A stretch of 64,000 bases of DNA, taken from assembly GCA_034336665.1 (NCBI GenBank), contig JAPFBE010000003.1:15850360-15914359 (forward strand), in the 5' to 3' direction. A program made the translations under genes and the position numbers. Shown here piece after piece: positions 39,227 to 53,500 of the stretch (the first letter of the stretch is position 1; the number at the start of each line of letters is the position of its first letter). The notes beneath the pieces are model-generated. The model was given only the letters and a program-made list of their open reading frames with translations, ran no database searches and was not told the origin of the DNA. Source of the stretch: Luscinia megarhynchos (lineage: Eukaryota; Chordata; Aves; Passeriformes; Turdidae).

Positions 39227-41449
39227 TTTTACACAAATCTATTTTACTTATTTACATACAACTTCTCTTAAAGAAGAAATCCCCACACACTTATTTAGCT
39301 TTCTGCTTTGAAATTAGATACTACTTCCAAAAACTTTTGCAATTAACCTACTATATTCTTTTTTAAGTCCAGAAGATTTTGCACAAAGAGGATAGAGAGC
39401 AGATTTGTTTTTTTCCACAAAAACCTTCTACTCTCCCTTTAGGCCACCATCACACAGGCTCAAGGGACACTCTGGAGTAACTCTGCCATCTGGATTCCAG
39501 GCTGCCAGATTACTAATGCTCTTTCAAACAATCACCCCAAGCAAAGACAACAAACCTTGCACAGAATCCTGCCACTGTTTCTCTTGCTAGATGACAAGTG
39601 CAGCCTCATGTCAGCAAAAACAATTCACAGACCAAGCTACCTAGAATACATGGATTCTCACACATCTCCTCTTACCCTGGCCTAGGATAACATTTTAAGA
39701 TTTCACACTACAAACCCAAGATTGTCTTCTAACTCTGTATCTAACAGAGGTGACTAGGTCTGTCCTGTATAACTAACAGATTAGCAGCAGGAAATTTTTT
39801 TTTAATAGCACAGCAATCACAATGGTAAAAGTTTTACCTGTTGTGTAAACAAAAAGAAAAATTCACTGCTTTCCAATACAACAGCAATTAGCTTGAACAA
39901 AGGTTGAGAAAGATTCAAGCTCTTTTAAAAAGCAGCAAATGCACTTAGTTATTTTTAACAGCTGCAAATGTGTTTGCCATGTCACGGACTTAAATCTGGG
40001 TGTATCATTATTCTGTACTGTTTAATTCAATGCCTACAGATACTAAATATAGATCATTAAGTTACAGTGATGAGAGAACTGGAACAAGCAAAAAGAAAAC
40101 ATAACAATTGATTAGTATCCCTATAAAAATATACAAGAATATATGTCTACAATGTCATTATCCATCCCTCCTTCCTAATGTAAAGGATAACATTATTCTA
40201 ATACTTGAGGTAGAATATTTCTATGTTAAGTTCAATATTTAAGACTTGTAGGATAACATAAATACACTGAAGCATTACGAATCATCCTTGGAAAATAAAT
40301 ATAACATTTTATTTACTTAAAAATGCTACAGCATTCAAAAAAGTAGACAATTCTTCAGTTAACTATATGAAAAACCTGTATTGGGACCCCCATTCATTCA
40401 GATTTAAAAAAAAATAAAAAATTAACCAACCATATTAAAATGCAGCCAAATTTCCTGAAAATCATTTAAGAAAAATTAAATTATCTCTACTTTCCAACTA
40501 ATTAACTATACCCTCTAATAAGCAAAGGAAGTCACTACAAATAAGCCAGTTGCATGGCCAGGAAGTTTCTGGAATTAAATTCAAGAAATTCTAGCAGATA
40601 AGAAACAAGTCAATAAATTTAATTATTTCCAAATGGAAATACACTGAAACCTCATAAAACAAATGCTACCAAAAAAGTCTGTACAGCATGGAAAGATTCT
40701 TCTGTCATTCTACTCTGGGTTCCCATCTTGATAGCTTAAACAGGATTTTCCAACCCTGTACAACTTTCATGGTCACAACCAGTTTCAAGAAGAGCAAAAA
40801 GCTGAAGCACAAAATGAAATGCAAAAAACTAAACTATCTAAAATAAGATAATAAATGCTAAAATACATTTTAAACATTGTATGTACTCAAGTCACCTTTC
40901 CAAGCAGAACACAAAAAGAGAGAGCTGTACCAAGCACTTGTACCCCACAGTGATCAGGACACGCAGAGCCTAACAGAAAGCAAACAACTTTCCTTTCCTA
41001 TCAGTGCTCAAACACACACTGCAAATACTGTTTTCTTTTTGATTTTGCTCACTGTGCAAAATGTATAATGCTCATTTCATAGTCAGTTATTTCATATCTC
41101 ATTTTTTTAACTTCTGTTTATTGTGGGTATACAATCATATGACTTTTTAAAATCATATGGGCCAAATACAAGCCACAAATTAAGAATACTCAGGCACCCT
41201 AATTTTTTTCTCTTTTATTCTATTTCAACACAGGAATATTTTTAACAATTTTCCTGTGTGGACACATTCATACACCTCTGTGTAGATTCTCCAGATGGTG
41301 TGTACAGACTGGAGGAGCAGATTAACTCATTCTGCACAAAGCCAATAGATAGTTCAAAAGCCAGTCAGAGCCCCTGACTATCACTGTCATTCAAACATTG
41401 CTCCCACTGAAATCTCAGCTTCCACAAAAAGTTTTTTAGTTCGTGCTCA

Positions 41450-41711
41450 GCAGCAGGACCAGATGCAATGGCCTCAAACTGAAAAACACAAGGCTCCCTC
41501 TGAACACCAGGAAACCACTGTGAAGGTGACTGAGCCCTAGCACAGGTTTCTCCACCTGGTTGGAGGTTGCAGAGTGCCCACCCTTGAAGATAGCCAGGTC
41601 ACCTGGACACAGATCTGAGCAACTGACTCTGGGTGTCCCTGCTGGATCATGGGGGTTGGACTGGACCACCTGAAGAATCCCCTTCCAACCTCAACCCCTC
41701 AGTGATTCTGG
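41450..41711 (+). mobile_element. CR1 LINE 3' fragment
   Basis: This plus-strand CR1 3' region carries AATGGCCTCAAACTG, TGAACACCAGGAAACCACTG, AGGTTGCAGAGTGCCCACCC, GGGGGTTGGACTGGACCACC and CCCCTTCCAACCTCAACC, and the tail CAGTGATTCTGG. It is a diverged, 5'-truncated copy inside intron 1, antisense to CDKL5. Confidence 0.93.
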
Positions 41712-44700
41712 AATCAGATCCCTAGAAAGGGATAAGGAGACAGCTCACCACCAAGTCTCACAGCAGAGGAAGAAGAAGAAACTCATCCCTTTCAAAAACC
41801 CAGCATTAGAGCTCACTTTGCTCACTGCTTTAGTCTCTTATGCCCCTTCTCAATAACTGATCTTTTACCTTGTCCTCAAATACCATCTCTTCTCCCCCTT
41901 CCCACCCCATTATCCTATATCTTAGGCTCAGTCACTCTACTAAGTTAAATCAATTTCCTAGTGTCCTCAGGCTTTCCATTTTTGGATCCCAGTAACTTCT
42001 AAATTTCAAACAACAGAAAAAAACATTTAAACAGGATTTTTACTTTTTTGTTTTTTAAGTATATGAAACCTGGACAAGTTTTTACCATTATTTGTGAAAT
42101 CTTGAGAAGGTGACTCTTCCATCCCTTATTAGATATTCTAACATCACTTTAAACGAAAACTTTGATTTTTTTTACTTCTGAGGTAGCTTCTTTCTAAACC
42201 ATTAACTGTTTTGGCTTGAATTAGGTAAGAGTTAGAACCAAACCCCATGAAAACCATAAAATAATCAGTTTGAGGCAGTTATCCAGTATAGGGAGGGTGG
42301 AGAGATGAAAAAAAAATAGCCCAGATGCATTTGGCAAAAGTTATAAGCAATTTTAAAGTAAGATCCAAAGGGGAAGCTTTGGAAACCTTAATTATAGAGA
42401 GTTCCAGACCTGTATACTAAAAAAAACCCAACCCAAGAAACCCAAAAACATCTGAACAGCTAGCAAGACCAGATGTTTCAATTTATTCTTCTTATGTCTT
42501 CGTTAAATAAACATTGTTTTTTTAAAATAAGCTTAGAAACTCCCATATATATATCAACATCTATTCTAAACCAATAAATCTCACTTTTTATCTCCAGATC
42601 TGTATATATCACAGAATATGAACACTGTTACAGCATTCAGTTCTCAAATTTACAAATTTCAAGCTGACAACCATGATATTCATGAAGGCTTCATTCCATT
42701 TAGAGCAGAGATCTGAAATAAACAGAAAGGGATGGATTCAGTATGATATATACATGGTGTAGAACCTGGTGTCACTCTTCCTTTCAGTAACAAAAAAATC
42801 TGGCACTGCAAGATAAACAAAAGACTGCTTAAAATGTATATGCCTTGATCTTTGAATTAATTTTTTTAAAAGACTGAAAATGAGCCCGAGGATTGTAGGC
42901 AGCGGTCTTGAAAAATCAAAAAAGTAAAAAACCCCACACCTTGCACAAACACTGAACCAGGATTTAAGCTTTCTGCTTGGATTTTTTTGTTTATGGGGTT
43001 TGGCGTTTTGTTTTTTAGAATTCCTTAAACTGCTGTCTGTCCATAAGTTTAAGGCCAGATCAAGAAGCCCATTTCAGTTACCCAAGCATTTCTTTCCTGC
43101 AAAATATCGCTTCTTCAGAAGTTTCACTTAGTGAAATAAAAGCAAGCAGATTAACTGAAAACATCCGTTAATGCAATATCATGGATATATTAGACTTTCG
43201 CTAGTTTTAATAAAGAAGAGAGATCTGCAATCAAGAACTGATTGGTTGTTTCTAGTGCAACAGGAAAGACTGAAATAAAGGAGAAATGTAACCAAACAAA
43301 AGCCCAACAACAGAAAAAAGAGGGAAAGACAATGAACTGTAAAATGCAAGGTAATTACCCAAGGAAAGTGTTTCAAATCCTACATATGGGGTGGGGGAGC
43401 CACTCCTTTCTCTTCTGAAGTAATGCAATTCATTGGGTATTTCATTGGTTTAATTTCTTTACCACAAAACGTAGATCAGAAAACTGATACAGACTTAAAA
43501 CAGATGTGAAAGTAATTTAACTTGAAGACTGCCAGTTGCTTACTTGGTAAGACATTTTCAGGATTACCTGAAGGGAGCAGAAGTTTCATTAGTAAAATTG
43601 ATTTTGGGATAAGCCCCCAGAAACCCAAGCCTGTTATATCCACTTTTATCACAGATTCTTGGGCTTTCTAGAATGTTTTACTGTAATGGGGTTTTCTTCT
43701 GTCACAAGAAAAATAAAACTACAGCTTGAGAAGAAACACTTAATACTGTTTTGTACTAAGTAGAGTCTCAGCACATTCTCCAACCAGAGCCTTCAAAACT
43801 CATTTCTGGGTGATACCATGTTGCCTTTCATGATCCTGAAAAGCACTAACCAGTTCTGCTTCATGGATTAACCCTGCAGATTAATATTGATAATTGGATT
43901 TGTATACCTGCCAAGAAAAAGTGATTCAGTGTTTATCCACCATACTTATTTCTCTTAAGGTTTAACATCACTCTCTGTATCAGCATGATCAGTAGGGATC
44001 ATGTAAGGGTATCAGTAAGAGTATCTCTCTTCAGCAAATGAAGAAACCAAATAGAATACTTGTGACTGCACATTTTCCTAATAAAATTTAGAAGTTCTGC
44101 TTGTATTTATGTAATTTGAAGTTACCAGATTCAATTCTGGAACTACCTTTGTGTCTCTGTGAAAAGGGAAATGCTACTCAACCATTTAAAGAATGGTATT
44201 TGCAACCAGCATCCTCAGCTGTTAAATATTGCTTAAATATAGATCAGGGAACCTGTTTAGCAGCTTAGTTAAATTTAAACTTGAAATGTAAGCCTTGGAA
44301 AAAAGAAAAAGATATTTGATCATCTACACCAGTTAACTACTGGGAATACTGTTTTTCATTAATCCAGATTTCAGCAAAATCCTGAGTTATATTTGTATCT
44401 CAACCTGAACTGCACTGATATCTCTCAGTTTCTACCTCAGTGGGCCACTTCAACTTGATAGGCAAATCAGTTTGCATCAGAGCACACATGGCAACCGGCA
44501 TAACGCTGCATTCCATTCTAGTATTAGTTTTTATAGAAAATTCTTCTGCACTCATATTTTTCTCTACACACTTTATCCTGAAAAAAAATATAAAATCAAG
44601 TGATCCAAATAATCACCTATCTTCTTCAAACTAACTGCAAATTGTCTGGCATGATGTATACCTTAAAAACCCAGCACATAGTAATAATCAATCACCTCAG

Positions 44701-46704
44701 TGACTACTGTAACTATTAATTCTATAGGTCAAACTATAAACTTCACAAAGACAGTAAAGTCCTGTTAATTTGGATAGCATTCATTTTAAGAAAGTAAATC
44801 AAAGTTAAAAGGCTGATGTTTCTACCACACGTGCTGAGCTTTTCTATACAAGGCAATTACAATTTACTTTATTATAGATATAATATTATTACCCACAGCA
44901 ACTCTAGCACAGCCTCTCAAGTCTAATTCATTGCTTCTATATATAGTAAGTATTCTACTGTATTAAATTCCCTTCCATATGATCCAGTTCCATATACCTT
45001 TAAACTCTACTTTAGGATTAAACAGCCAAGTATTGCATGAATAAATGGACATCTAAGCACATTAAACCAATGCTGCAGTCAGAATAATATGAATTACTTC
45101 TTTCTGTACCAACAGCAACAACTGATCAACAGACCATGGTACTACCCCACACTAATAATGATCACCTTAAATACACCATAGTTTGGCAGAAACAGACATT
45201 ATGCCTTGCATGCCAGCCTCAGTAAGTACAAGCAAATTTCAAAAACAGCATAATCCAAGAGTTCTTGGACCAACTGCTATAACAATAGGAGGAGATAACA
45301 AAAAAATGTTCAACTGGGTGTAAAGAATTTTTCTTATGTTCCCTTCATGCTACTTGGTTTGTGTGCAGTTCAGAGGTACAGGAGAAATGGCCCAGAAAGT
45401 CAACTGGCAAAAAAATGCTCATTGAGAAACCCCACAACTCCAGCATTGGCTATAAAGTCCTGTGATAAAAATCAAGACACTGGCAGAAGGCCACAGAGGT
45501 TTCCTAGTTACTTGGACCAGCTCCACCAGCACCTGCAAAGTAAGGACACTCCACAAGCTCAAATAGGAGCAACCAAGAGTTGACAAAGTTCACATTGTCA
45601 GAATAACACTGGGGCTACTGTGCTCCCTGCCCCTGCAGTTTTTACCAACAGTAGAATGGTACTGGCACGACAGGAAAATCCTGATAGCTTGAGATTAATG
45701 GGAGTTCCCAAACTCCCCTTTTCTTCTAAGCTCATAAATTGGGAAAAGGTATATTATGTATTCAGTGTGCTTCACAACCCATCTGATCACTATGGCAATC
45801 TCCCAAAAAATAACATGGCTTGTTCATGACTAGAATCTTTAGCAACTCACATGTCTGAGATGGAAAACCAGCACAAAGAGTTTGCTGTGATGGACTCTCA
45901 TTCACTTTCACCATCATGATCAAATCAGTAAGATTCTGATGTTCTTCTTTTCATTTTGTTAATTCAGAAGATTAACCCACGGAAATGGAAAATAAGCAGA
46001 AGATTACCAATGAATTAGAGAGGAACTGCTTAAGAGATAATTAATCAACTGCAGGCTGAACAATGCATTCATGAGGCTGAAAAGGATACAGTGCTGTGAT
46101 CAGATTAGGAACTGCTGAGCAACACTGCTTGTAACTGCACCAGCAACATCTGTGAACTTCACTCAAGGCTGGGGGGGAAAAATACTCTAAATTCTCTTCA
46201 GTTATCCAAAGCACTTGCAGAATCCAAGCAAAATTAGGAGGGCTCATCTCAAGCTGTAGAACATAAATTTTCTTTTCCTTCAAATTTGAAAACCAAATGA
46301 AGTACAGCAACCAGTTCAGTGATGTATAGATGCAGATTACTTTTCAAAGATTATTTGAAGAGAGTTAAGGGATTTTGTGAAGTATTTTCATACACAAACA
46401 CCTTGAATTTTCACTTTTAAAAATACCTTTTACTTAGTGAAGATCCAAAAACATATTAATGATAGTTTTTAAAATTGCTCTAAGAATCAAAATAGTCAAA
46501 GTTTTTGAATTAAAAACCTGAGAGGCAGTATGAATTGCAACTGCACAAGCCCTCAGCTGGAGATGCTGCAAACAGCAGCTCCAGGAGTGCTCAAGTGTTC
46601 AGGGTGGTGTCATGAGTCAGCAGGTACTGCCACTTGCCAATACCCTTCACTGGGTGCCAAGGACTTCAGACAGGTGACCAGACAGGATCTTCCCAGTGTT
46701 TAAG

Positions 46705-46980
46705 TGTCTGACACGAGGCTGTGAAGAAGACAAACCCAGATTCTTCTTGGAGGTGTCCCTGAAAGGACAAGCAGAAGAGGGCATGAACTGCCACAAAGGA
46801 GTATCTGTGGTGGTGAGGAGGGCTCTGAACTGCAGCAGGCTGCAAAGTCTCATGTCAGAGATATTCAAAACATGATTAGAACATGGTCCTTGGGCCATCT
46901 GCTCAGTGTGGCCCTGCTGGAGAGGGGTTTTGGCTTTCCAGAGGTGCCTTCCAACCTCAGCTACTCTGTGATTCTTTGAC
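46705..46980 (+). mobile_element. CR1 LINE 3' fragment with small deletions
   Basis: It begins with the CR1 block ACGAGGCTGTGAAGAAGACA, continues with CAGATTCTTCTTGGAGGTGT, and ends in GTGCCTTCCAACCTCAGCTA followed by the tail CTCTGTGATTCTTTG. The middle (about 46780-46860) is shortened relative to other CR1 copies. It is on the plus strand, antisense to CDKL5. Confidence 0.88.
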
Positions 46981-48668
46981 ACCTTTGAAGTTATCTCAAA
47001 TTATAGTGATGATGTGTCTGAGGGTATTTATTACAAAACAACAGGATAACTGCCCAAATTCAAAAGAAGAGTGCAAAATTTTATTATTCCTTGCTCGTTC
47101 TATAGTGTCCATGTTCATGCCTACATTTTAATTTGCCAGGATCCTCTTTAGCCCTGAGATATTCCTTCACTCCTGCCCCACTTCAAGGCAGCTAGCACTT
47201 TTCTAAACATTATGCTTTCCATACATAATCCCTTCAAATTTGCCTATATTAAGACAGTTCTTAAACTTTGTATTGCTAATCTTGGCTCAGATGCCTGTTT
47301 TGCAAAATGTGAATTGTGTGTTCCCTCTTTCAAGGCAACATGAAGTGTTTCCTGAATTTTCAGATGTCTTTATAGCTTTCTAATAAAAACATTTTAAAAT
47401 AAAAAGAATGTAACTTTGCTTCTTTATTCCCCTCACTTGCTACGTTAAATTTACCAATTTGCCATGTCATGTAGCAGTTACTTTAGCAAACAGAAATACA
47501 AAAATATCTGAGAATTGAAGGGATAGTGCAGCAATTGAACTTTTGCAACTTTTTTTCCATAACCAAAAACACTAATAATACTAAAGGAATAGGCTATTCA
47601 CTTAAAATCTCTATTAGAGGCCCCAGGAATTAAATTATTTTACCAGGCTAGCTTTCTTTATTGGAAAAAGCAATATGAGCTGTGCCATCTTCCTTTGGGA
47701 CAATGAAATGAAAGAGAGATACAAGTTAACTCCCCTGTAAGTTGCATACAGCATGAAATCTCTCCTCAAGATATTCCAGGTAACCTGTGTTTGCCTTACC
47801 AGTAAATTACTCCTGATTTTGTGGTTTCATTTGTAGAGAAAATTATTTATTAGCTGTTTATCCTCTATTTAGTTTTACAAAAATACTGTCAAGTCTAAAA
47901 AGCCAGGACAGAACACTCTATAATTAGGAGAATACAGTAATATAATGCAACAAAATCTCAGACCTACAAGCAGGAAAATCATCACACTTAGAACTGAACA
48001 TAAAAATGCATCACTGATTCAGGTTCTCCATAGGATTTTAGTCTTAATGTGCTGTGGAGAGGCAGAATGGATGGGGAAAAGTTTGACACTTAGAACACCA
48101 AAGAAGAGAAGAGGTTTCAGTGAGAAGTTACTGAAAAGGACTAGACTATGTATTTCTATTCCCACAGGAACAACAGGTTTTAGCCTTTTCATTGCTTGCT
48201 TAACTCTAACTATACTTATGATTTCTCTGGAGTATACAAATATACTAAGCAACAGTGATTTAAAGTAGAAAGGATGGTCTCCTGTAATCAAGGAAGAAAG
48301 ACAGGATTCTGTTATCTCTCCTACTCACCACACTGGTAAGATGAGACTCCAGGGAAAAGTCTTTGCTTACAAGGTCCCTTCTCATATCCCGCTCCCATTT
48401 CAGCCTACAGGGACAGTCAGCCCTGGCACAGTAAAAAACACAGCCCTAAGAAAATTAGTTTTAAGTTTTTCAACTCTGTTTCAAAACTGATGCCTGCACT
48501 ACTTACCTTTTACAATTACACTGACAAGGTACAATTCAAAGGCTACCTAATTACATCCACATAATAAAGAACTGCTCAACTGCTTTTCCTCATAGACACT
48601 TGGGGAGGAAGAAGCCCTAGTACAAGCATGTCCATTTGTAGGTATCATGTGCCTATTATAACATTTAA

Positions 48669-48714
48669 TATTACATCAAATAAAACTGTTTCATCAAATA
48701 TTTCATCAAATAAA
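48669..48714. repeat. Short direct repeats, TTTCATCAAATA
   Basis: CATCAAATA occurs three times within 46 bp with AAAC- or TATT-containing spacers, a small local duplication. Confidence 0.75.
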
Positions 48715-50027
48715 AACATGTTTCCTTAAAAGAAGGGGTTACATATCTTTAGATGCCCCTTGTTTCTTTAAACCAAAAGTAAATCATTAACAGTAGTAAG
48801 ACCTGCAGACCATAGTTATTTCAAATATTTGTCAATCTACTGACATAGTAAGAGTCTATATGAAGTACTGATATCTGCCTAAAAAATTGAGCTTTACTAA
48901 GATCCAATCTTTCAAGAACAGTAAAAAAAGTTACACTTGACTGACCACAAGTCTACCAAATCCAGCATGTGGTTTCTGTCAACAGCCAGGAGGTAATAAT
49001 GAGTACAGTATAAGATTGCTACAAGCAGAAAAGGACAACCTTTCATATTCTCCCAAAGACTCCCCCTACACAGACACAGCCCCCTAACACAGTACTGGTT
49101 TCACTGCCTTCGAATGAGATAATGGCTTCCTCAGATCTAGATTTCAGTACAGCCCTGTTTTGTTCATTTTGACAAAACCATGTTTATTTAACAAAATACC
49201 CCAGAAACTAAAAGGAGCATAACACCATGTCATGTTGACAACAAGACAGTTGTGACAAGAAGAGTAATTTAATACAAGAATAATTTACCAAATACAGATT
49301 TGCAACTAAAACCTAGTTTAGCTCAAACTTGATGTTATCATCCTTATACACATATTTCTGGATGGATCATAAACTGATCTGTGGCAGACTAAGGCAGTTC
49401 ATTACATCAGCTACTCAAGGTCTTAAAACCTATTAGCCTTACTTAGCAGTAAAAAGAATATCGCTCTACAGAACAGAACAAGCTAAAAAGCAAACTGCCT
49501 TAGCTAACCAAAAGTCACAACAGTTAATTGAAAATGACTGAGCAATAAATCAGCCATATGTTCAAAATATTTTTTTTCTAAAAATGTCACATTCATTACT
49601 GAAAGGCCACAAATCATGTACCTTATTTGAAGAACCTAAAGTGGGTACTTGTCAACAGAAAAGGTTAGGATGCCAGAGAAACTAATTCAAGGCTAAAGGA
49701 TTTTTCACCCACAATAGCCCACATGAAGTGCAGAACAATTAAAGCATTCCATTCCACCATGTCTTCAGACTGCTTTCACTGAATACTGAAAACACTACTA
49801 AGTGGTACCTATCTGAAAGAACACAAAAATCCAGAAATTTCAAAAATTATTAAGTTATAGCCGTAGTCTCAACTTACCTGTGCTCCAATGAGTTCATCTA
49901 GTCAGGAGTGATTATCCTCATTTTACCAGAGTGCTGTTAAAGTGTAGCAATCCAGCTATAAGGACAAATTTGACCTGTGGGAGCTGAGGAGGGCAGGGAG
50001 AGAAGGGAAAATAGCCTGCTTAGTCCA

Positions 50028-50113
50028 TTTATATTCAATGCAATTTATATTCAATATTCAATATTTATATTCAATATTCAATATTTATATTCAATATTCA
50101 ATATTTATATTCA
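50028..50113. repeat. Minisatellite, 20-bp period
   Basis: The unit TTTATATTCAATATTCAATA repeats perfectly three times (50044-50063, 50064-50083, 50084-50103), followed by a half unit to 50113. A degenerate copy lies before it, from 50028. Each unit contains an internal duplicated ATTCAAT. It lies about 20 bp before a CR1 copy. Confidence 0.95.
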
Positions 50114-50133
50114 TTTGTATATTTACACAAAGT

Positions 50134-50508
50134 GAGTTTGCCCATCGTTCAAAACTGGGAGGAGCTGTTGACTTCTGAAGGCAGAGAAGCCCTGCAGAGA
50201 GATCTGCACAAATCAGAGGGCTGGGCAGCCACCAACCCCATGAAGTTCAACATGGGCAAGAGCCAGGTCCTGCACCTGGGATGGGGCAATCCTGTGCTGG
50301 GGAGATTTAGACTAGAGATCAGGAAGAGGGTGAGTGAGCACTGGAACAGCTCCCCAGGGAAGTGCTCACAGCACCAAGCCTGACAGAGCTTGGGAAGTGC
50401 TGGGACAATGCTCTCAGGTACACGGTGAGATTCTCGAGGTGTCCTGTGCAGGGCCAGGAGCTGGACTCTTGTGGGTCCCTTCCAATTCAGGATATTTTAT
50501 GATTCTAA
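50134..50508 (+). mobile_element. CR1 LINE fragment with internal deletion
   Basis: The left end corresponds to the reverse transcriptase F-A-D-D-T-K-L-G-G region but reads FAHRSKLGG, so the two catalytic aspartates are lost. It continues with AACCCCATGAAGTTCAACAT and GGTCCTGCACCTGGG, then joins directly to 3' sequence (GGGAGATTTAGACTAGAGAT), and ends in the tail ATTTTATGATTCT. The copy starts about 20 bp after a minisatellite (50028-50113). Confidence 0.92.
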
Positions 50509-53500
50509 TAATTCCCTTACTTCCTTTCAATTGCTTCAAAAATGTGCAGCTTTTAATGCTGTGAAATTTTCATTTAGATTTACTAGCAGAAGCAGAACAT
50601 CCACTATCTGCTTATGCCTTCAAATAATTAATTTGTCTTTTTCTTTTTTTTTTCAGATTTGCAACATTGAAAAAAACCCACTACCTTTTGACATTAGTCC
50701 TTTGAAATAACTACCATAAAACTGATCTGATAGCTATTAAGTGTAATTTTATCAGTTTAAATTGAACTAGAATGGAAATTGAATAGGGTGTTTTCAGTAG
50801 TTTAAGAAGCGCAGATTACTTGATTCATTAATCTCAACACTCATTAAGGGTTACAATTAAATTGTTTTAATATGGAAGTCTTCCTGAGAAGGAAAAGACA
50901 TTTATTTCTGGCTTGAAAGCATTTCTTTACCTGATACAAAAGCATAGAACAATATGGAACCACCACTCTCAGTATTTTCTGATCTCCTTCAATTTATTTC
51001 CATTGATTAGCATACAAAAATGATTAACAACAGAGTTCTACACTCACCACCAAATACAATGCCTCGTAAAATGAACTGATCCTAAATAATATATTCTCTT
51101 TACCACAGCTTGTATCTGCCGTAAATATGCAGCATGAACAAGTGTTATACAGACCCAGTTGTAGAAAACATAGATAAAAGACTAATACTGAAGACACTGT
51201 CACATGATCCTCTGCTGTAAAATAAACCCTATAGGCAGTAGAAATGAATTTTCATTCTCAGGCAAATAATAGAAAGCACAATTTCATATGTGTATGATTT
51301 CCACTTATGACATATGCCTTTACAAAAATCAATAAGCTTTAAAACCTGCTGATGCTAACCTCATTAATTCCACCATATATTAAGATGTTAGCCACCAGGA
51401 AGTGCAGCAGAACAACAGTAGAGCTTCCATTTGTAGAAGATGACTAACAAAGTAGAACTTCCTACACCTCCTACCCACCAGCAGAGCTTAGCAAATAGTG
51501 TCAATTTTACATATGGGTATCAGTCTTCTAGAGGTGAATGGTTTCTCACGTGCTCCCTTCTTTCAGAGTACCTGATCAATGCATTATTGTCTTATCTGAA
51601 ACAAGAATTTGAGCATCAGCTTCAAGTCAGTTAATTTGGGATAGACACCTTGCATTATTTTATGTTTTCTGGGATATTAGACAGGAAATAAGACTTCAGG
51701 GAATAGTTCTAGTTTAGTATTTCATTTTATTACTGTCACCATTATGGATAACCTATCACAGACATACCTTTCAAAAATACTAAGGCTAAAGTTTTTTTAT
51801 TCTTGTGACTGTGACTGTGTATTGCAAATATCTAAGGGTAATTATTAGATCAGCTAGAATAAAAGACAATTAGCTAATTAGTTTCATTTCTTTTTTTCTT
51901 TTGTTCAATTGATAAGACATAGTTCAGCATAATTCTCAAAGGATGTTTTCTTAATACTTTAACTGAAGAGCTTCAAAACCCTATTTGAGGAGTAAAAGTA
52001 GGCAGAGAAAGAAAAAACCAAAAAGTTTAAAACCCCACATAACACGCAGAAGATTTCTCTTAAGATCATCTGACATTTATAAGCCATATGCACAGTATTT
52101 CTCTGTCATACAAGTGGATTATTAATAAGAATGTAAAGCTGTGTAAGGAAAAAAATTAAGAGGTAGGTTTTACTTCAGGTTTACATAGGGCTTGAGACTT
52201 CAGAGAAACAGAAATGGACTGAATTGAGTTTACACTTTTTTTTCCTCTAGTCAAAATGAACATAAATGAAGTGCAGATGGAGACTTTTTTCTATTTCTAC
52301 TTGATACAGCTCACAACTGGCATCTAAACATGAAGTTCTTAAATGGCAAAAAAAAACCCCACAGAAGTGTAGATCTTGATATTTCACCAGGATTTTTTTC
52401 CCAAGCACATTTTTTCCCTTCCTTTCCCTACTCTCCTGCAACATTTGCAGAAATTCCCCCCAAAAATTTCAGAACTGTAGAAGCCTATTGAACAGAATAA
52501 CCCACACTGGAAAACCCAAGAACTACAGAGATTAGGCTATCTGCAAAACAGAGAAGAGCAGATCTCTTTAAAGGTGTATTTCCCACTGTTGAAAAAGCAA
52601 GTTAGCCTGCTGCTTCTGCATTACAGTATTTTAAAACGTGTTTATAGATCTACTACGGCAACACACTTCCCCCTCCTCCCCCAGTCTTACAAGTAATGCT
52701 TCAATGCTTCCCCTCTTGGTACTTCCACATCCCATCACCTCATTCATCAATTATTGCTTTGCTTTTTATTTTCTTTATTTTTACATAATTACAACTGAAC
52801 TCCAAAGCTAGAAATGTAAAGTTTATGTAATTATGACTTAATTACTACCAGGCCTTTAGTCTTCAAGGGAAAAATAATATTGAAATCATAGCAGGGTTTT
52901 GTGTCCCAATAAGAAGAACAAATGCATTATGCAGTTGAATAGCTTTAATTTCTTTAATACAAATGGACAAAACAGTGAAGAATATTATTGCAACTTCAGG
53001 GAGAAATTACAATTATCACTGAATAAAAGAACTCAGCATACCTCAGTATTCTATCTTAAAAGCAGTCTATAACCTAGGGAGACCTTTCAGGTTTGGTTTC
53101 TATTCAGTATTCTTAAATGCTGAACCAAGAACTCCACTATGAAAAAAAAGAAAATTAAGGAGTTCCAAACATCTTCCTGCATACAGAGATAGGGGCAGGA
53201 ACACCGAGGAGTGCTCAGAACATCCCATCTCACGTCAGTGACAAAGCTGCACAATCTATCTTAAACATCTTCTCAGTATAATTTTGCTGTGCTTCTCAGC
53301 ACCAGCAGCAGCAAAACTCATTTCCACTTAACCTCTGCCTTCTGGTACAAGCAGAATAGATGAAAACTATTGCTGTTCACAGCCTTCAGCTCTGATTCCA
53401 TTAAGCTGTGCCTCTGCTGCAAGAAATACTTACAATAGAGGGATAGTTAAAAGCATTACCAGATAATTGGGGAAAATCATGTTGTTTATTTTGCAAAGGG

